Source: an uncultured Coriobacteriaceae bacterium (GTDB lineage Bacteria; Actinomycetota; Coriobacteriia; Coriobacteriales; Atopobiaceae). From it: a stretch of 64,000 nt of DNA. Each line of letters starts with the position of its first letter. Positions within the stretch are counted from its first letter, which is position 1. This document shows, piece by piece, positions 51,997 through 60,813 of this stretch. A model generated the notes under the pieces. The model ran no database searches. It saw only the letters and a program-made list of their open reading frames with translations, and had not been told where the DNA came from. Both the position numbers and the translations under genes were made by a program. The stretch is taken from assembly GCA_902778135.1 (NCBI GenBank), contig CACYWP010000001.1, forward strand, positions 62,001 through 126,000, read 5' to 3'.

Positions 51997-53649
51997 ATGG
52001 CTATTCATGATCACGTCGGTTCCATCGTGCGTTCCATCCGCTCGCACGGCCAGCGAACCGTTCAGGACCAACTTGCCGCGTGCGGGCTGGTCGATTGCCG
52101 TGGCGCCGTCATCGTCGATGCCGCGCCTGCCACGCTCGTCGAGAAGGCCATCGACCGCAACGAGGGCATCCTCACGTCCAAGGGCGCCCTTGCCGTCGAG
52201 ACCGGCAAGTACACCGGTCGTTCCCCCGAGGACCGCTTCATCGTCGACACCCCCGACGTCCATGACAAGATCGCCTGGGGCTCGGTCAACAAGCCCTTCT
52301 CGCAGGAGAACTACAAGCTGGTCAAGGACGAGGTCATCGACTACCTGCAGCAGCGCGACCTCTTCGTGGTGCGCGCCATCGGTGGCGCCGACCGCCGTTG
52401 GTTCCGCAAGTTCCTAGTGGTCTGCGAGCGCGCCAGCCAGGCGCTGTTCGCGCGCCAGCTGCTGGTGCGTCCGTCCCGTCGCCAGCTGGACGCCTACGGC
52501 ATCCAGGACTTCACCGTGCTGGCTGCCCCTGGCCTGAAGCTGGACCCCGAGCGGCACGGCACCAACTCCGAGGCGGTCGTCCTGCTCAACTTCCAGGACC
52601 ACTGCATCATCGTTGCCGGCACCAAGTACTCGGGCGAGATCAAGAAGGCCGTCTTCTCGGTGCTCAACTACATCATGCCGGTGGAGGAGGGGATTCTGCC
52701 CATGCACTCCTCCGCGAACATGGACCCGTCCACCGGCGAGACGGCCGTGTTCTTCGGCCTGTCCGGCACCGGCAAGACGACGCTCTCCGCCGACCCCCAG
52801 CGCGTCCTGATCGGTGACGACGAGCACGGCTGGGCCGATGGTGGCGTCTTCAACTTCGAGGGTGGCTGCTACGCGAAGGCCATCAAGATCTCCTCGGCCA
52901 CCGAGCCGCAGATCTTCAACGCCATCCGCTTCGGTGCCATCTGCGAGAACGTCATCGTGGACCGCACCACGCGCAACCCCGACTACTTCGACGACCGCCT
53001 GACCGAGAACACGCGCGTCGCCTATCCCATCAACTTCATCGACAACGCCGCAGCCATGGGCCAGGGCCGCTATCCCAACGTGGTCATCTTCCTGACCGCC
53101 GACGCCTTCGGCGTCCTGCCGCCCATCTCCCGTCTGGACAAGAACGGTGCCATGTACCACTTCCTGTCCGGGTTCACCAGCAAGGTCGCGGGCACCGAGC
53201 GCGGCATCACCGAGCCCCAGCCCACGTTCTCCACGCTCTTCGGCGAGCCGTTCATGCCGCTCGACCCGCTGCGCTACGCCAAGATGTTCGGCGAGCGCAT
53301 GGAACGCTCCGGCACGCGCGTCTACCTCATCAACACTGGCTGGACCGGTGGCCCCTATGGCGTAGGCAACCGCATGGACCTGCCCTCGACGCGCCTGATG
53401 GTGACGGCATGCCTGGAGGGCAGCGTCGAGGACACGAGGTTCGTCCACGATCCCATCTTCAACGTGGACGTCCCCCAGCATGTCGACGGCGTCGACCCCA
53501 AGGTGCTGAACCCCCGCAACACCTGGACCGACAAGGACGCCTACGACAAGGCGGCGCGCAGGCTGGCCAAGATGTTCGAGGACAACGCGGCGCTGAAGTA
53601 TCCCGACATGGCTCCCGAGGTGCGTGCGGCCGGTCCGCATTCCGCGTAG
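51997..53649 (+). CDS. pckA: Phosphoenolpyruvate carboxykinase (ATP)
   Basis: 550-residue ATP-type PEP carboxykinase, interconverting oxaloacetate plus ATP with PEP, CO2 and ADP. Motifs: TGRSPEDRFIVD, HCIIVAGTKYSGEIKK, the kinase-1a loop FFGLSGTGKTTLS, and LIGDDEHGW with metal-binding Asp. In anaerobes it often runs towards oxaloacetate, fixing CO2 and gaining ATP. AAGGAGG precedes ATG 51997. It is a single-gene unit closed by a strong terminator. Confidence 0.97.
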   Translation: MAIHDHVGSIVRSIRSHGQRTVQDQLAACGLVDCRGAVIVDAAPATLVEKAIDRNEGILTSKGALAVETGKYTGRSPEDRFIVDTPDVHDKIAWGSVNKPFSQENYKLVKDEVIDYLQQRDLFVVRAIGGADRRWFRKFLVVCERASQALFARQLLVRPSRRQLDAYGIQDFTVLAAPGLKLDPERHGTNSEAVVLLNFQDHCIIVAGTKYSGEIKKAVFSVLNYIMPVEEGILPMHSSANMDPSTGETAVFFGLSGTGKTTLSADPQRVLIGDDEHGWADGGVFNFEGGCYAKAIKISSATEPQIFNAIRFGAICENVIVDRTTRNPDYFDDRLTENTRVAYPINFIDNAAAMGQGRYPNVVIFLTADAFGVLPPISRLDKNGAMYHFLSGFTSKVAGTERGITEPQPTFSTLFGEPFMPLDPLRYAKMFGERMERSGTRVYLINTGWTGGPYGVGNRMDLPSTRLMVTACLEGSVEDTRFVHDPIFNVDVPQHVDGVDPKVLNPRNTWTDKDAYDKAARRLAKMFEDNAALKYPDMAPEVRAAGPHSA

Positions 53650-53685
53650 GCTCGAGCCACAACGACGACGCTTGCCCGTTCTATC

Positions 53686-53714
53686 GAGGAGGGACGCCTA
53701 GAGCGTCCCTCCTC
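53686..53714 (+). terminator. pckA terminator
   Basis: GAGGAGGGACGC, loop CTAGA, GCGTCCCTCCTC, then TTTGCC. Perfect 12-base stem. Confidence 0.85.
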
Positions 53715-53768
53715 TTTGCCATCCTTGCGTCTCGGGCGGCCCGACATGCCATTCACGACTGTGAGTGG

Positions 53769-53797
53769 TTGAACAAACCTCGCTCACACGGGACAAT
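53769..53797 (+). promoter_or_regulatory. Promoter of the permease-receptor genes
   Basis: TTGAAC, 17-base spacer, GACAAT, start near 53804. GTGAG at 53761 and CTCAC at 53783-53788 form an inverted repeat that straddles the -35 and could be an operator. Confidence 0.55.
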
Positions 53798-53837
53798 GGT
53801 CGGGTATGGATGCCATAGGCATGATGGATAGGGGAGC

Positions 53838-56033
53838 ATGTCCGAGCATCGAGACACGACGTTGACCTGCAACCTCTCGCCCTTGGGGGCATGGGCCTTC
53901 TCCGTCGGCACCAGCCTGGGATGGGGGTCCCTGGTCATCACGAGCAACACCTACCTTGCGAAGGCGGGTCCTGTCGGCAGCATCCTGGGCGTGGCGCTGG
54001 GCGCCTTGGCCATGCTGGTCGTCGCGCGTAACTACGCCTACCTGATGCGCTGTTACCCGGAGTGCGGTGGCGCGTACAGCTATGCCAAGGAGGTGTACGG
54101 CTACGACTATGGGTTCCTGACGTCATGGTTTCTGGCCCTGACCTACCTGGCGATGCTGTGGGCGAACGTGACGTCGCTGCCGCTCTTCTCCCGCTACTTC
54201 CTGGGTTCGCTCTTCCGGGTGGGCAGGCTGTACGCGGTCTTTGGCTACGAGGTGTACTGCGGGGAGATCGTGCTGTGCCTGTCCGCGCTGCTGCTGACGG
54301 CGGCCCTGTGCATCCGCCACAAGGACCTCGCCGCACGCCTGATGATCGTGCTTGCGCTGCTGTTCTCCGCAGGCATCGTCGTCGTGTCCCTCGCATCGAT
54401 CGTCCTGCGTGACCAGAGCGCCTCGCCCGCGTTCCTGCCGGACTCTTCCGCGCTCTCCCAGATCGTGAGGATAGCGGTCATCTCCCCGTGGGCCTTCATC
54501 GGCTTCGAGAACATCTCGCATGCGAGTGAGGAACTCTCCTTCGACCGCGGCAAGGTCCAACGCGTCCTTCTGCTGTCGGTGGTGTCCACGCTGGCACTCT
54601 ACGTCTTTGCCGTGCTCCTCTCCGTCAGCGCCCATCCGGCGCGCTATGCATCGTGGATGGACTACATCTCCGACCTGCCGAACCTGTCCGGTCTCGAGGC
54701 GCTGCCCCCCTTCTATGCCGCCGGTCGCCATCTGGGCTCCCTTGGGGTCAACCTGCTGATGCTTTCGTTGATGGCGCTGGTGCTGACCAGCCTCATCGGC
54801 AACATGACGGCGCTCAGCCGCCTGCTGTTGGCGTTGGGCAGGGACAGGGTCCTGCCGGAGGGCTTCGGCACCCTCGGCGCTGGTGGGACGCCCACACATG
54901 CGATTGTCGCGATAGCCGCGGTCTCTGCGGTCATCCCCTTCCTAGGCAGGACGGCCATCGGATGGATCGTGGACGTCACCACGATTGGCGCCACCATCAT
55001 CTATGGCATCGTCTCCGCGTCAGCGAGGCGGCTCGCCCGCTCGCGTGATGATGCGCGGGAGGCAACGAGCGGCGGCATCGGAGTCGCGGTGATGCCGGCA
55101 TTCGCCCTCTACCTGCTCGTTCCCAATCTGATCGTCTCGAGCTCCATGGGGAAGGAGACCTACCTTCTCTTCGTTGCCTGGAGCATCCTCGGGTTCGTCT
55201 TCTTCCGCCGTGCCCTGCATGGGGACAAGGCGCGTCGCTTCGGCAAGTCGATCATCGTCTGGGTCGCGCTGCTGTCGCTGGTGCTGTTCGTCGCGCTGAT
55301 CTGGATGCGCCAGTCGATGATGGAGACGAACGTGCGCATGGAGGCCAACATCCAGCAGCACTACAGCCAGACGGGCGGCATCTCCCGGCAGCGCCAGGCG
55401 GACGAGCGGTTCATGATGGAGCAGATGGGCCAGCTGACGGCATCGAACACCTCGACCATCCTGGTGACGATGGGCATGTTCGCGTTCGCCATGTTCATCA
55501 TGGTGACCAACTATTCCTACATGAGCAGGCGCACCCGGGAGTCGGAGACGATCGCGAATCGAGACCCCATGACCGGCGTCAGGAACAAGCATGCCTACCT
55601 GACATGGGAGGGTGAGCAGAACGAGCTGATGGCGCAGGGCAGGCAGAGGCAGTTCGCCATCGTCGTCTGCGACGTCAATGGCCTGAAGCACGTCAATGAC
55701 ACCTATGGGCACAAGGCAGGTGACGAGCTGATCCGCTCGGCCTGCTCGATGGTGTGCGAGCTGTTCAAGCACAGTCCCGTCTTTCGTGTCGGCGGCGACG
55801 AGTTCGTCGTCGTGCTGACGGGGCGGGACTACGATGACCGTCAGGCGATTCTGGACGAGGTGCACCGACGCTCGGTGGACCACATCGGGACCGACCAGGT
55901 CGTTCTTGCTGCCGGCATCTCTGACTTTGACGGCGATGGGGATGAGACGGTGCACGACGTCTTCTCCCGGGCGGATGCACGCATGTATGAGGAGAAGCAC
56001 CGCCTGAAGGAGATGGGTGCGCGCACGCGCTAG
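53838..56033 (+). CDS. Amino-acid-permease-like receptor fused to GGDEF diguanylate cyclase
   Basis: 731 residues. Residues 1 to about 460 are a 12-helix APC-type permease fold: TM1 SVGTSLGWGSLVITSNTYLA, GGAYSYAKEVYGYDYGF, and TM6 VISPWAFIGFENISHASEEL. Two more helices enclose a polar loop of about 60 residues (MMETNVRMEANIQQHYSQ...). The cytoplasmic C-terminus is a GGDEF domain: NRDPMTGVRNKHAYL, VVCDVNGLKHVNDTYGHKAGDELI, and GGDEF at 652-656, all intact; the inhibitory RxxD site is absent. It should make cyclic di-GMP in response to a ligand bound by the permease-like part. GATAGGGGAGC precedes ATG 53838. A paralogous receptor follows on the same strand. Confidence 0.85.
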   Translation: MSEHRDTTLTCNLSPLGAWAFSVGTSLGWGSLVITSNTYLAKAGPVGSILGVALGALAMLVVARNYAYLMRCYPECGGAYSYAKEVYGYDYGFLTSWFLALTYLAMLWANVTSLPLFSRYFLGSLFRVGRLYAVFGYEVYCGEIVLCLSALLLTAALCIRHKDLAARLMIVLALLFSAGIVVVSLASIVLRDQSASPAFLPDSSALSQIVRIAVISPWAFIGFENISHASEELSFDRGKVQRVLLLSVVSTLALYVFAVLLSVSAHPARYASWMDYISDLPNLSGLEALPPFYAAGRHLGSLGVNLLMLSLMALVLTSLIGNMTALSRLLLALGRDRVLPEGFGTLGAGGTPTHAIVAIAAVSAVIPFLGRTAIGWIVDVTTIGATIIYGIVSASARRLARSRDDAREATSGGIGVAVMPAFALYLLVPNLIVSSSMGKETYLLFVAWSILGFVFFRRALHGDKARRFGKSIIVWVALLSLVLFVALIWMRQSMMETNVRMEANIQQHYSQTGGISRQRQADERFMMEQMGQLTASNTSTILVTMGMFAFAMFIMVTNYSYMSRRTRESETIANRDPMTGVRNKHAYLTWEGEQNELMAQGRQRQFAIVVCDVNGLKHVNDTYGHKAGDELIRSACSMVCELFKHSPVFRVGGDEFVVVLTGRDYDDRQAILDEVHRRSVDHIGTDQVVLAAGISDFDGDGDETVHDVFSRADARMYEEKHRLKEMGARTR

Positions 56034-56154
56034 GCTGGCGTAAGCTACTGGGTGGTTTGCGACAACGGCGATTGCGACTTGTGTGCGCAGCGGGGTGAGG
56101 GGGGTGTTCTGCTTGGAGGCGTCACGTTCCGACGCGGAGGCGACCACGAGGGGA

Positions 56155-58920
56155 ATGGACCGTTACCTTTCCACGGTCGACGTGTGGGCATTGGCCTTCG
56201 GGTGCATGGTCGGCTGGGGAGCCTTCGTCATGCCGGGGACGACCTTCCTTCCCATTGCCGGTCCGTGCGGAACGCTGCTGGGCCTAGCCGCGGGCATGTT
56301 TCTCATGCTCGTCATCGGCGCCAACTTCTCGTACCTGATGAGCCGCAGCACGCGGACGGGCGGCGTGTACTCCTATGCCAAGGACGCCTTCGGGCAGGAC
56401 CATGCGTTCCTCTGCGCTTGGTTCCTCTGCCTGTCGTACCTGACCATCGTGTTCCTGAACGGCACGGCGCTGTTCGTCATCGTCAGGACGCTGTTGGAAG
56501 ACCGTCTGCAGGTTGGGTTCCATTACAGCATCTCCGGTAACGAGGTGTTTCTCACGGAGGCTTCCATTTCGGTGTTCGCGCTGGTGCTTGTCGGCCTGCT
56601 GTTCGTCCGTGCCAAGCCGCTCCTGCAGCGCATACTCAAGGTCATGTCGATCGTGCTGCTGGTCGGCTCGGTCGTCATCACGGTCTTCTGCCTGCCGCGC
56701 GCCCTGTCCTCCGGTGCCATCGGTTCGTTTGGCACCCGCGGCATCAACAGGCTGTATGCGACGCTGACCATCGTCATCCTCGCTCCCTGGGCGTTCGTCG
56801 GCTTTGACGTGGTGTCCTTCGACACCGCGCACTTCGCCTTCGAACCCAGGCGAACGCCCTGGGTCGTCGGCATCTCGATCCTGATTGCCGGTCTGGTGTA
56901 CATGGGCTTGGTGTTGGTGAGCATTGCCGCGGTACCCGACGGATTCCCCTCCTGGCAGGCCTACGTCGACGGGCTCGACGGCATGACGGGGCTGTCGTCA
57001 GTGCCGACCTTCTACGCTGCGTATACCATCATGGGGGTGCCCGGGCTGGTGTTGGTGGTGGCTGCGGCGCTCTCGGCCATCTTCACCGGCATAATCAGCG
57101 CCTATCGGGCAGCCATGCGCATCCTCTCGACGATGGCCGAGGACCACATCCTGTCCGAGAAGTTCCTGCAGACGACCTACAGCATCCTGTTCATCATGGT
57201 CATCTCGGCGATGCTGGCCCTCCTGGGAAGAAACACCCTGATATGGTTCGTCGACCTGACATCCTTCGGTGCGATCGTCGCCTTTGGGTATGTCTCCGCC
57301 GCGGCCTTCAAGACCGCGAAGGCGGAGGGCAACCGTCCCGTCGAGACGACGGGCATGCTCGGCACCGTCTTCTCCATCGCCTTTGCCCTGGTTCAGATGG
57401 TGCCGAACCTCGTGGCGGCAGAGGCCATGGGCAGCGAGTCGTTCCTCCTGTTGTCCCTGTGGTGCCTGCTGGGGTTCGTGTTCTACTGGAGGACCGTGAC
57501 CGAGGGAACGCTCGCCGACTACCGTGGCATGTCCACCTCGGGCGTCGTGCTCTTTGCCCTGATCCTGTACTCGGCATTGATGTGGTTCGCGAAGCGGATG
57601 GTCGGACGCACCAGCATCGAGGAGGTCCGACAGGCGATGGCGCCGGAGGGCTTCGTCGTGACCCTCATCATCTTCACCGGCCTGGCGGTGATGCTGTACC
57701 TGGAGAACCTCGTGAGAAAGAAGCACGAGGTGATGGAGCGGGAGCGCATCCGCGCGGTTGAGAGCAACCTGGCCAAGAGCCAGTTCCTCTTCAACATGTC
57801 CCATGACATCCGCACCCCGATGAACGCCATCATCGGATACACCAACCTTGCCCTGAAGGAACCTGCATCCGAGCTGGTCCATGGCTACCTGGAGAAGATC
57901 GATGCGTCCAGCCAGCATCTGCTGTCCCTGATCAACGACATCCTGGAGATGAGCCGCATAGAGAACGGCAAGGTGGAGCTTGAGTTCGTCCCAACCGACC
58001 TATGCTCGATCATGGACGAGCTGGGAGACCTCTTCTCGGACCAGATGCGGCAGAAGGGGATTGACTTCTCCGTGCACGGCGAGCAGGTGCGCAACAGATA
58101 CGTGTGGTGCGACCGCAAGAACCTGAACCGCGTCCTGTTCAACATCGTGAGCAACGCCTACAAGTTCACGCCAGCCGGGGGCACGGTGTCCGTGGCTGCC
58201 TGGGAGACGGTTGACGGCAGGGACGGGTACGGCTCGTACGAGATTCGCGTGCTGGACTCCGGCATCGGCATGTCCAAGGAGTTCGCCGAGAAGCTGTTCA
58301 CCGCCTTCGAGCGGGAGCGCACCTCCACGGTCAGCGGAATCGAGGGCACCGGTCTTGGCCTCGCCATATCCAAGACCCTCGTCGACCTGATGGGCGGCAG
58401 CATCGAGGTGCTGACGTCACCGGGGGCGGGAACGGAGATGATCGTGAGGATCTCCTGCCGGCTAGCCGACGAGGGTGACGTCATCGCGGAGCGTGACGAT
58501 GGTGAGGCAGTCATGCCCGTGGCGGCGGAGGGCGATGGGCAGAGACGCCTTCTGCTGGTGGAGGACAATGCCATCAACATGGAGATCGCCTGCATGGTGC
58601 TGGAGCAGGAGGGCTATGAGGTCGAGACGGCGGAAAACGGCGCCATCGCGGTCGAGATGGTGTCCGCCTCCGAGCCGGGCCACTACGATGCGGTGCTGAT
58701 GGACATCCAGATGCCGGTGATGGACGGCTATGCGGCCACGCGTGCGATACGTGCGCTGGAAGACGAGAGGCTGAGCGCCATCCCCATCGTTGCCATGACG
58801 GCGAACGCCTTCAAGGAGGACGTCGAGGCGGCGCGCAACGCGGGCATGCAAGGCCATATCGCAAAGCCGATCGACATCGACAAGATGCGCGCGACCCTGT
58901 CTGAGGTGCTGGGACGATAG
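56155..58920 (+). CDS. Amino-acid-permease-like hybrid histidine kinase with receiver
   Basis: 921 residues from ATG 56155 (GAGGGG close by; GTG and TTG alternatives exist at 56083-56113). An APC-type permease fold fills the first 500 residues: FGCMVGWGAFVMPGTTFLP, GGVYSYAKDAFGQDHAFL and ILAPWAFVGFDVVSFDTAHF, parallel to the upstream gene. Then HisKA with His550 in FNMSHDIRTPMNAIIGY, HATPase with LNRVLFNIVSNAYKF (N), DSGIGMS (G1) and EGTGLGLAISK (G2), and a receiver with acceptor Asp850 in VLMDIQMPVMDG. No output domain, so phosphate should pass onward through an HPt or to a partner. It starts 121 bases after the cyclase gene, probably in one operon. Confidence 0.85.
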   Translation: MDRYLSTVDVWALAFGCMVGWGAFVMPGTTFLPIAGPCGTLLGLAAGMFLMLVIGANFSYLMSRSTRTGGVYSYAKDAFGQDHAFLCAWFLCLSYLTIVFLNGTALFVIVRTLLEDRLQVGFHYSISGNEVFLTEASISVFALVLVGLLFVRAKPLLQRILKVMSIVLLVGSVVITVFCLPRALSSGAIGSFGTRGINRLYATLTIVILAPWAFVGFDVVSFDTAHFAFEPRRTPWVVGISILIAGLVYMGLVLVSIAAVPDGFPSWQAYVDGLDGMTGLSSVPTFYAAYTIMGVPGLVLVVAAALSAIFTGIISAYRAAMRILSTMAEDHILSEKFLQTTYSILFIMVISAMLALLGRNTLIWFVDLTSFGAIVAFGYVSAAAFKTAKAEGNRPVETTGMLGTVFSIAFALVQMVPNLVAAEAMGSESFLLLSLWCLLGFVFYWRTVTEGTLADYRGMSTSGVVLFALILYSALMWFAKRMVGRTSIEEVRQAMAPEGFVVTLIIFTGLAVMLYLENLVRKKHEVMERERIRAVESNLAKSQFLFNMSHDIRTPMNAIIGYTNLALKEPASELVHGYLEKIDASSQHLLSLINDILEMSRIENGKVELEFVPTDLCSIMDELGDLFSDQMRQKGIDFSVHGEQVRNRYVWCDRKNLNRVLFNIVSNAYKFTPAGGTVSVAAWETVDGRDGYGSYEIRVLDSGIGMSKEFAEKLFTAFERERTSTVSGIEGTGLGLAISKTLVDLMGGSIEVLTSPGAGTEMIVRISCRLADEGDVIAERDDGEAVMPVAAEGDGQRRLLLVEDNAINMEIACMVLEQEGYEVETAENGAIAVEMVSASEPGHYDAVLMDIQMPVMDGYAATRAIRALEDERLSAIPIVAMTANAFKEDVEAARNAGMQGHIAKPIDIDKMRATLSEVLGR

Positions 58921-58922
58921 CA

Positions 58923-58957
58923 GCGGGGGCCAGGCAGCATGCGTGCCCGGCCCCCGC
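58923..58957. terminator. Terminator between convergent kinase and FKBP genes
   Basis: GCGGGGGCC-A-GGCA pairs with TGCC-C-GGCCCCCGC around GCATGCG. Confidence 0.75.
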
Positions 58958-58979
58958 CCATGGTGACTCGCGAATCCCG

Positions 58980-59405
58980 CTACTCGGCGCTGAGCAGCTC
59001 TATCTCGAAGGTCAGTGCCTTGCCGGCCATCTCGTGGTTCAGGTCGAAGGTGATGGTCTGGTCGTCCTTGGCGGCGACGAGGGCGGGGATCGGCCGACCC
59101 GTCGGGTCTGCCAGCATGACCCTCATGCCCACACGGGCGTTCTCGGCGCCGGGCATCTGCGCCAGGGGCACCGTCATGACCATCTCGTCACGGCGCGGGC
59201 CATAGGCCTCCTCCGGCTCGAGGCGCACGGTGACGGTGTCGCCGACCTCCATGTCGCGTACGGCAGCGTCGAAGCCCGCGATCATCTGCCCTGCCATGCA
59301 GGTGAAGGCCAGAGGCTCGCCACGGTCGCGCGAGCTGTCGAACTTGGTTCCATCGTCGAGCGTGCCCACATAGTGGACGCTCACCTTCTTGCCCTCGTTG
59401 CTCAT
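58980..59405 (-). CDS. FKBP-type peptidyl-prolyl isomerase, SlyD-like
   Basis: 141 residues: VSVHYVGTLDDGTKFDSSRDRGEPLAF, GAGQ-type MAGQMIAGFDAAVRDMEVGD and a SlyD-like insert-in-flap (YGPRRDEMVMTVPLAQMP) with FDLNHEMAGKALTFEIELLSAE at the end. It catalyses proline isomerisation and acts as a chaperone. It lacks the His-rich metal-binding tail of E. coli SlyD. AAAGGG precedes ATG 59405. Confidence 0.9.
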   Translation of the reverse strand: MSNEGKKVSVHYVGTLDDGTKFDSSRDRGEPLAFTCMAGQMIAGFDAAVRDMEVGDTVTVRLEPEEAYGPRRDEMVMTVPLAQMPGAENARVGMRVMLADPTGRPIPALVAAKDDQTITFDLNHEMAGKALTFEIELLSAE

Positions 59406-59496
59406 CTTCGGTCCCTTTCGATGGGTATGGTGCCTTTAGTGCGCAGAACAGTGTAGACGAGCGGAGCGCTTCCGGCATCCGCGAACGGCCCCCTGC

Positions 59497-59528
59497 GTTT
59501 TCGATAACGAAAACTGACCATGTACCAT
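59497..59528 (+). promoter_or_regulatory. Promoter with overlapping inverted repeat upstream of AI-2E gene
   Basis: GTTTTCG-ATAA-CGAAAAC (59497-59514) is a perfect inverted repeat. TTTCGA within it could be a -35 with TACCAT (59523-59528) as -10 at 18 bases, so the repeat may be an operator. Confidence 0.4.
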
Positions 59529-59580
59529 AGGCCACCGTTTGTAATAATGGTGGGCAGAAATGAGGGGAGAGGAGTCACCT

Positions 59581-60714
59581 ATGCGGAAGATGCCCGAGCT
59601 CGACCGGCACTACGTCAAGATATGCTGCTATGCCGGCGTCACCGTGCTCGTCACCTTGGGCTGTGCCATGGTGCTCTGGTACTCGTCCGGCTTCTTCGCA
59701 AAGCTCTGGGCGCTGACCTGTGCGGTGGTCGAGCCGCTGGTGGTCGGTTTTGGCCTCAGCTACCTGCTCAACCCCGTCGTGAGGAACATCTCGCACTGGC
59801 TGGCGAGCGTCGGCTTCCATCCCGACCAGGGGAAGCGTCGCCGTCGGGTCGCCGTCATCATCTGCATGGCGTGCGTCACCCTGGCCGTAACGGCCCTGAT
59901 GACACTGCTGCTCGCCCTCGTGGCCCACGGCGTCAGTGGTGTGTCCCCGGCCCTGGTGGACGAGCTGCTCGACACCGTCCAAGGGGACCTCAACTCGATC
60001 ATGGAGGGCGTCGCCGACTTCTTCGGCTCGCTGGGCTTCGAGCGGGAGGGCCTCTGGTCGCTGTCGGGGGTGGTGATCGAGGTGAAGGACTTCCTTCAGA
60101 CCGCCCTCTTCTCGGTCATCTTCTGCGTGTACTTCCTGCTGGACGGCGACACCGTCTTCCTGTACGTGCAGCGGCTGGTCACCGCGCTCTTCGGCTTCAG
60201 GGACTCGACGCGCATGGCGCTGCTCTTCGCCGACATCGACAGGGTGTTCTCTGGCTACATCCGGGGCCAGGCGGTCGACGCGCTGATCGTGGGGTCGCTC
60301 ACCGCGATCTGCTTCACGCTGCTGAGGATACCCTATGGCATCGCCGTGGGCGTCCTGACGGGCATAGGCAACCTCATTCCCTATGTGGGAGGGCCGGTGG
60401 GCTATCTGTCCGTTGCGATGGTGTGCCTAGCGGATGGCCAGCCGACCAAGATGGTGTTCGGTTTCATCGCGCTGACGCTGATCATGCTGGCCGATGCCAA
60501 CATCATCAACCCACGGCTGCTCTCCGAGAGCGTCGAGGTGCATCCGCTCCTGGTGACTGCGGCGCTCATCGCCGGCAGTGCGGTGGGCGGCCTGGTGGGC
60601 ATGCTGGTGGCGGTGCCCGTTGCGGCGTTCCTCAAGGTCCGTCTCGACCGTTGGCTCGAGGGCCGCGATATGCCCGAGGCGGGCTTGGAGGAGACCGTCG
60701 AGGAGGACCAGTAG
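59581..60714 (+). CDS. AI-2E-family membrane transporter
   Basis: 377 residues from ATG 59581 (GGAGAGGAG upstream; an ATG seven codons earlier overlaps that site). Typical AI-2E permease layout: two N-terminal helices, a long amphipathic periplasmic stretch, and a conserved C-terminal helix cluster with FSGYIRGQAVDALIVGSL, LLRIPYGIAVGVLTGIGNLIPYVG and LLSESVEVHPLLVTAALIAGS. Members export quorum signals, sodium or other solutes; the substrate is unknown. Confidence 0.85.
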   Translation: MRKMPELDRHYVKICCYAGVTVLVTLGCAMVLWYSSGFFAKLWALTCAVVEPLVVGFGLSYLLNPVVRNISHWLASVGFHPDQGKRRRRVAVIICMACVTLAVTALMTLLLALVAHGVSGVSPALVDELLDTVQGDLNSIMEGVADFFGSLGFEREGLWSLSGVVIEVKDFLQTALFSVIFCVYFLLDGDTVFLYVQRLVTALFGFRDSTRMALLFADIDRVFSGYIRGQAVDALIVGSLTAICFTLLRIPYGIAVGVLTGIGNLIPYVGGPVGYLSVAMVCLADGQPTKMVFGFIALTLIMLADANIINPRLLSESVEVHPLLVTAALIAGSAVGGLVGMLVAVPVAAFLKVRLDRWLEGRDMPEAGLEETVEEDQ

Positions 60715-60754
60715 GCCCTGCGAGGGCACGGGGTCGTATCTGACGACATGAGAG

Positions 60755-60790
60755 GGCGGCCCTGCCATCCGGATGGGTGGCAGGGCCGCC
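60755..60790. terminator. Terminator between AI-2E gene and pta
   Basis: GGCGGCCCTGCCA pairs perfectly with TGGCAGGGCCGCC, ten-base loop, then TGTTC. Shared by two convergent genes. Confidence 0.8.
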
Positions 60791-60813
60791 TGTTCGCATC
60801 TATGCGCTGGTGG

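Noticed and set aside
56083..56155. Earlier GTG/TTG starts for the permease-kinase
   Set aside because: They add 14-24 polar residues without a better ribosome-binding site and the paralogue has only a short lead before the first helix; kept as alternatives.
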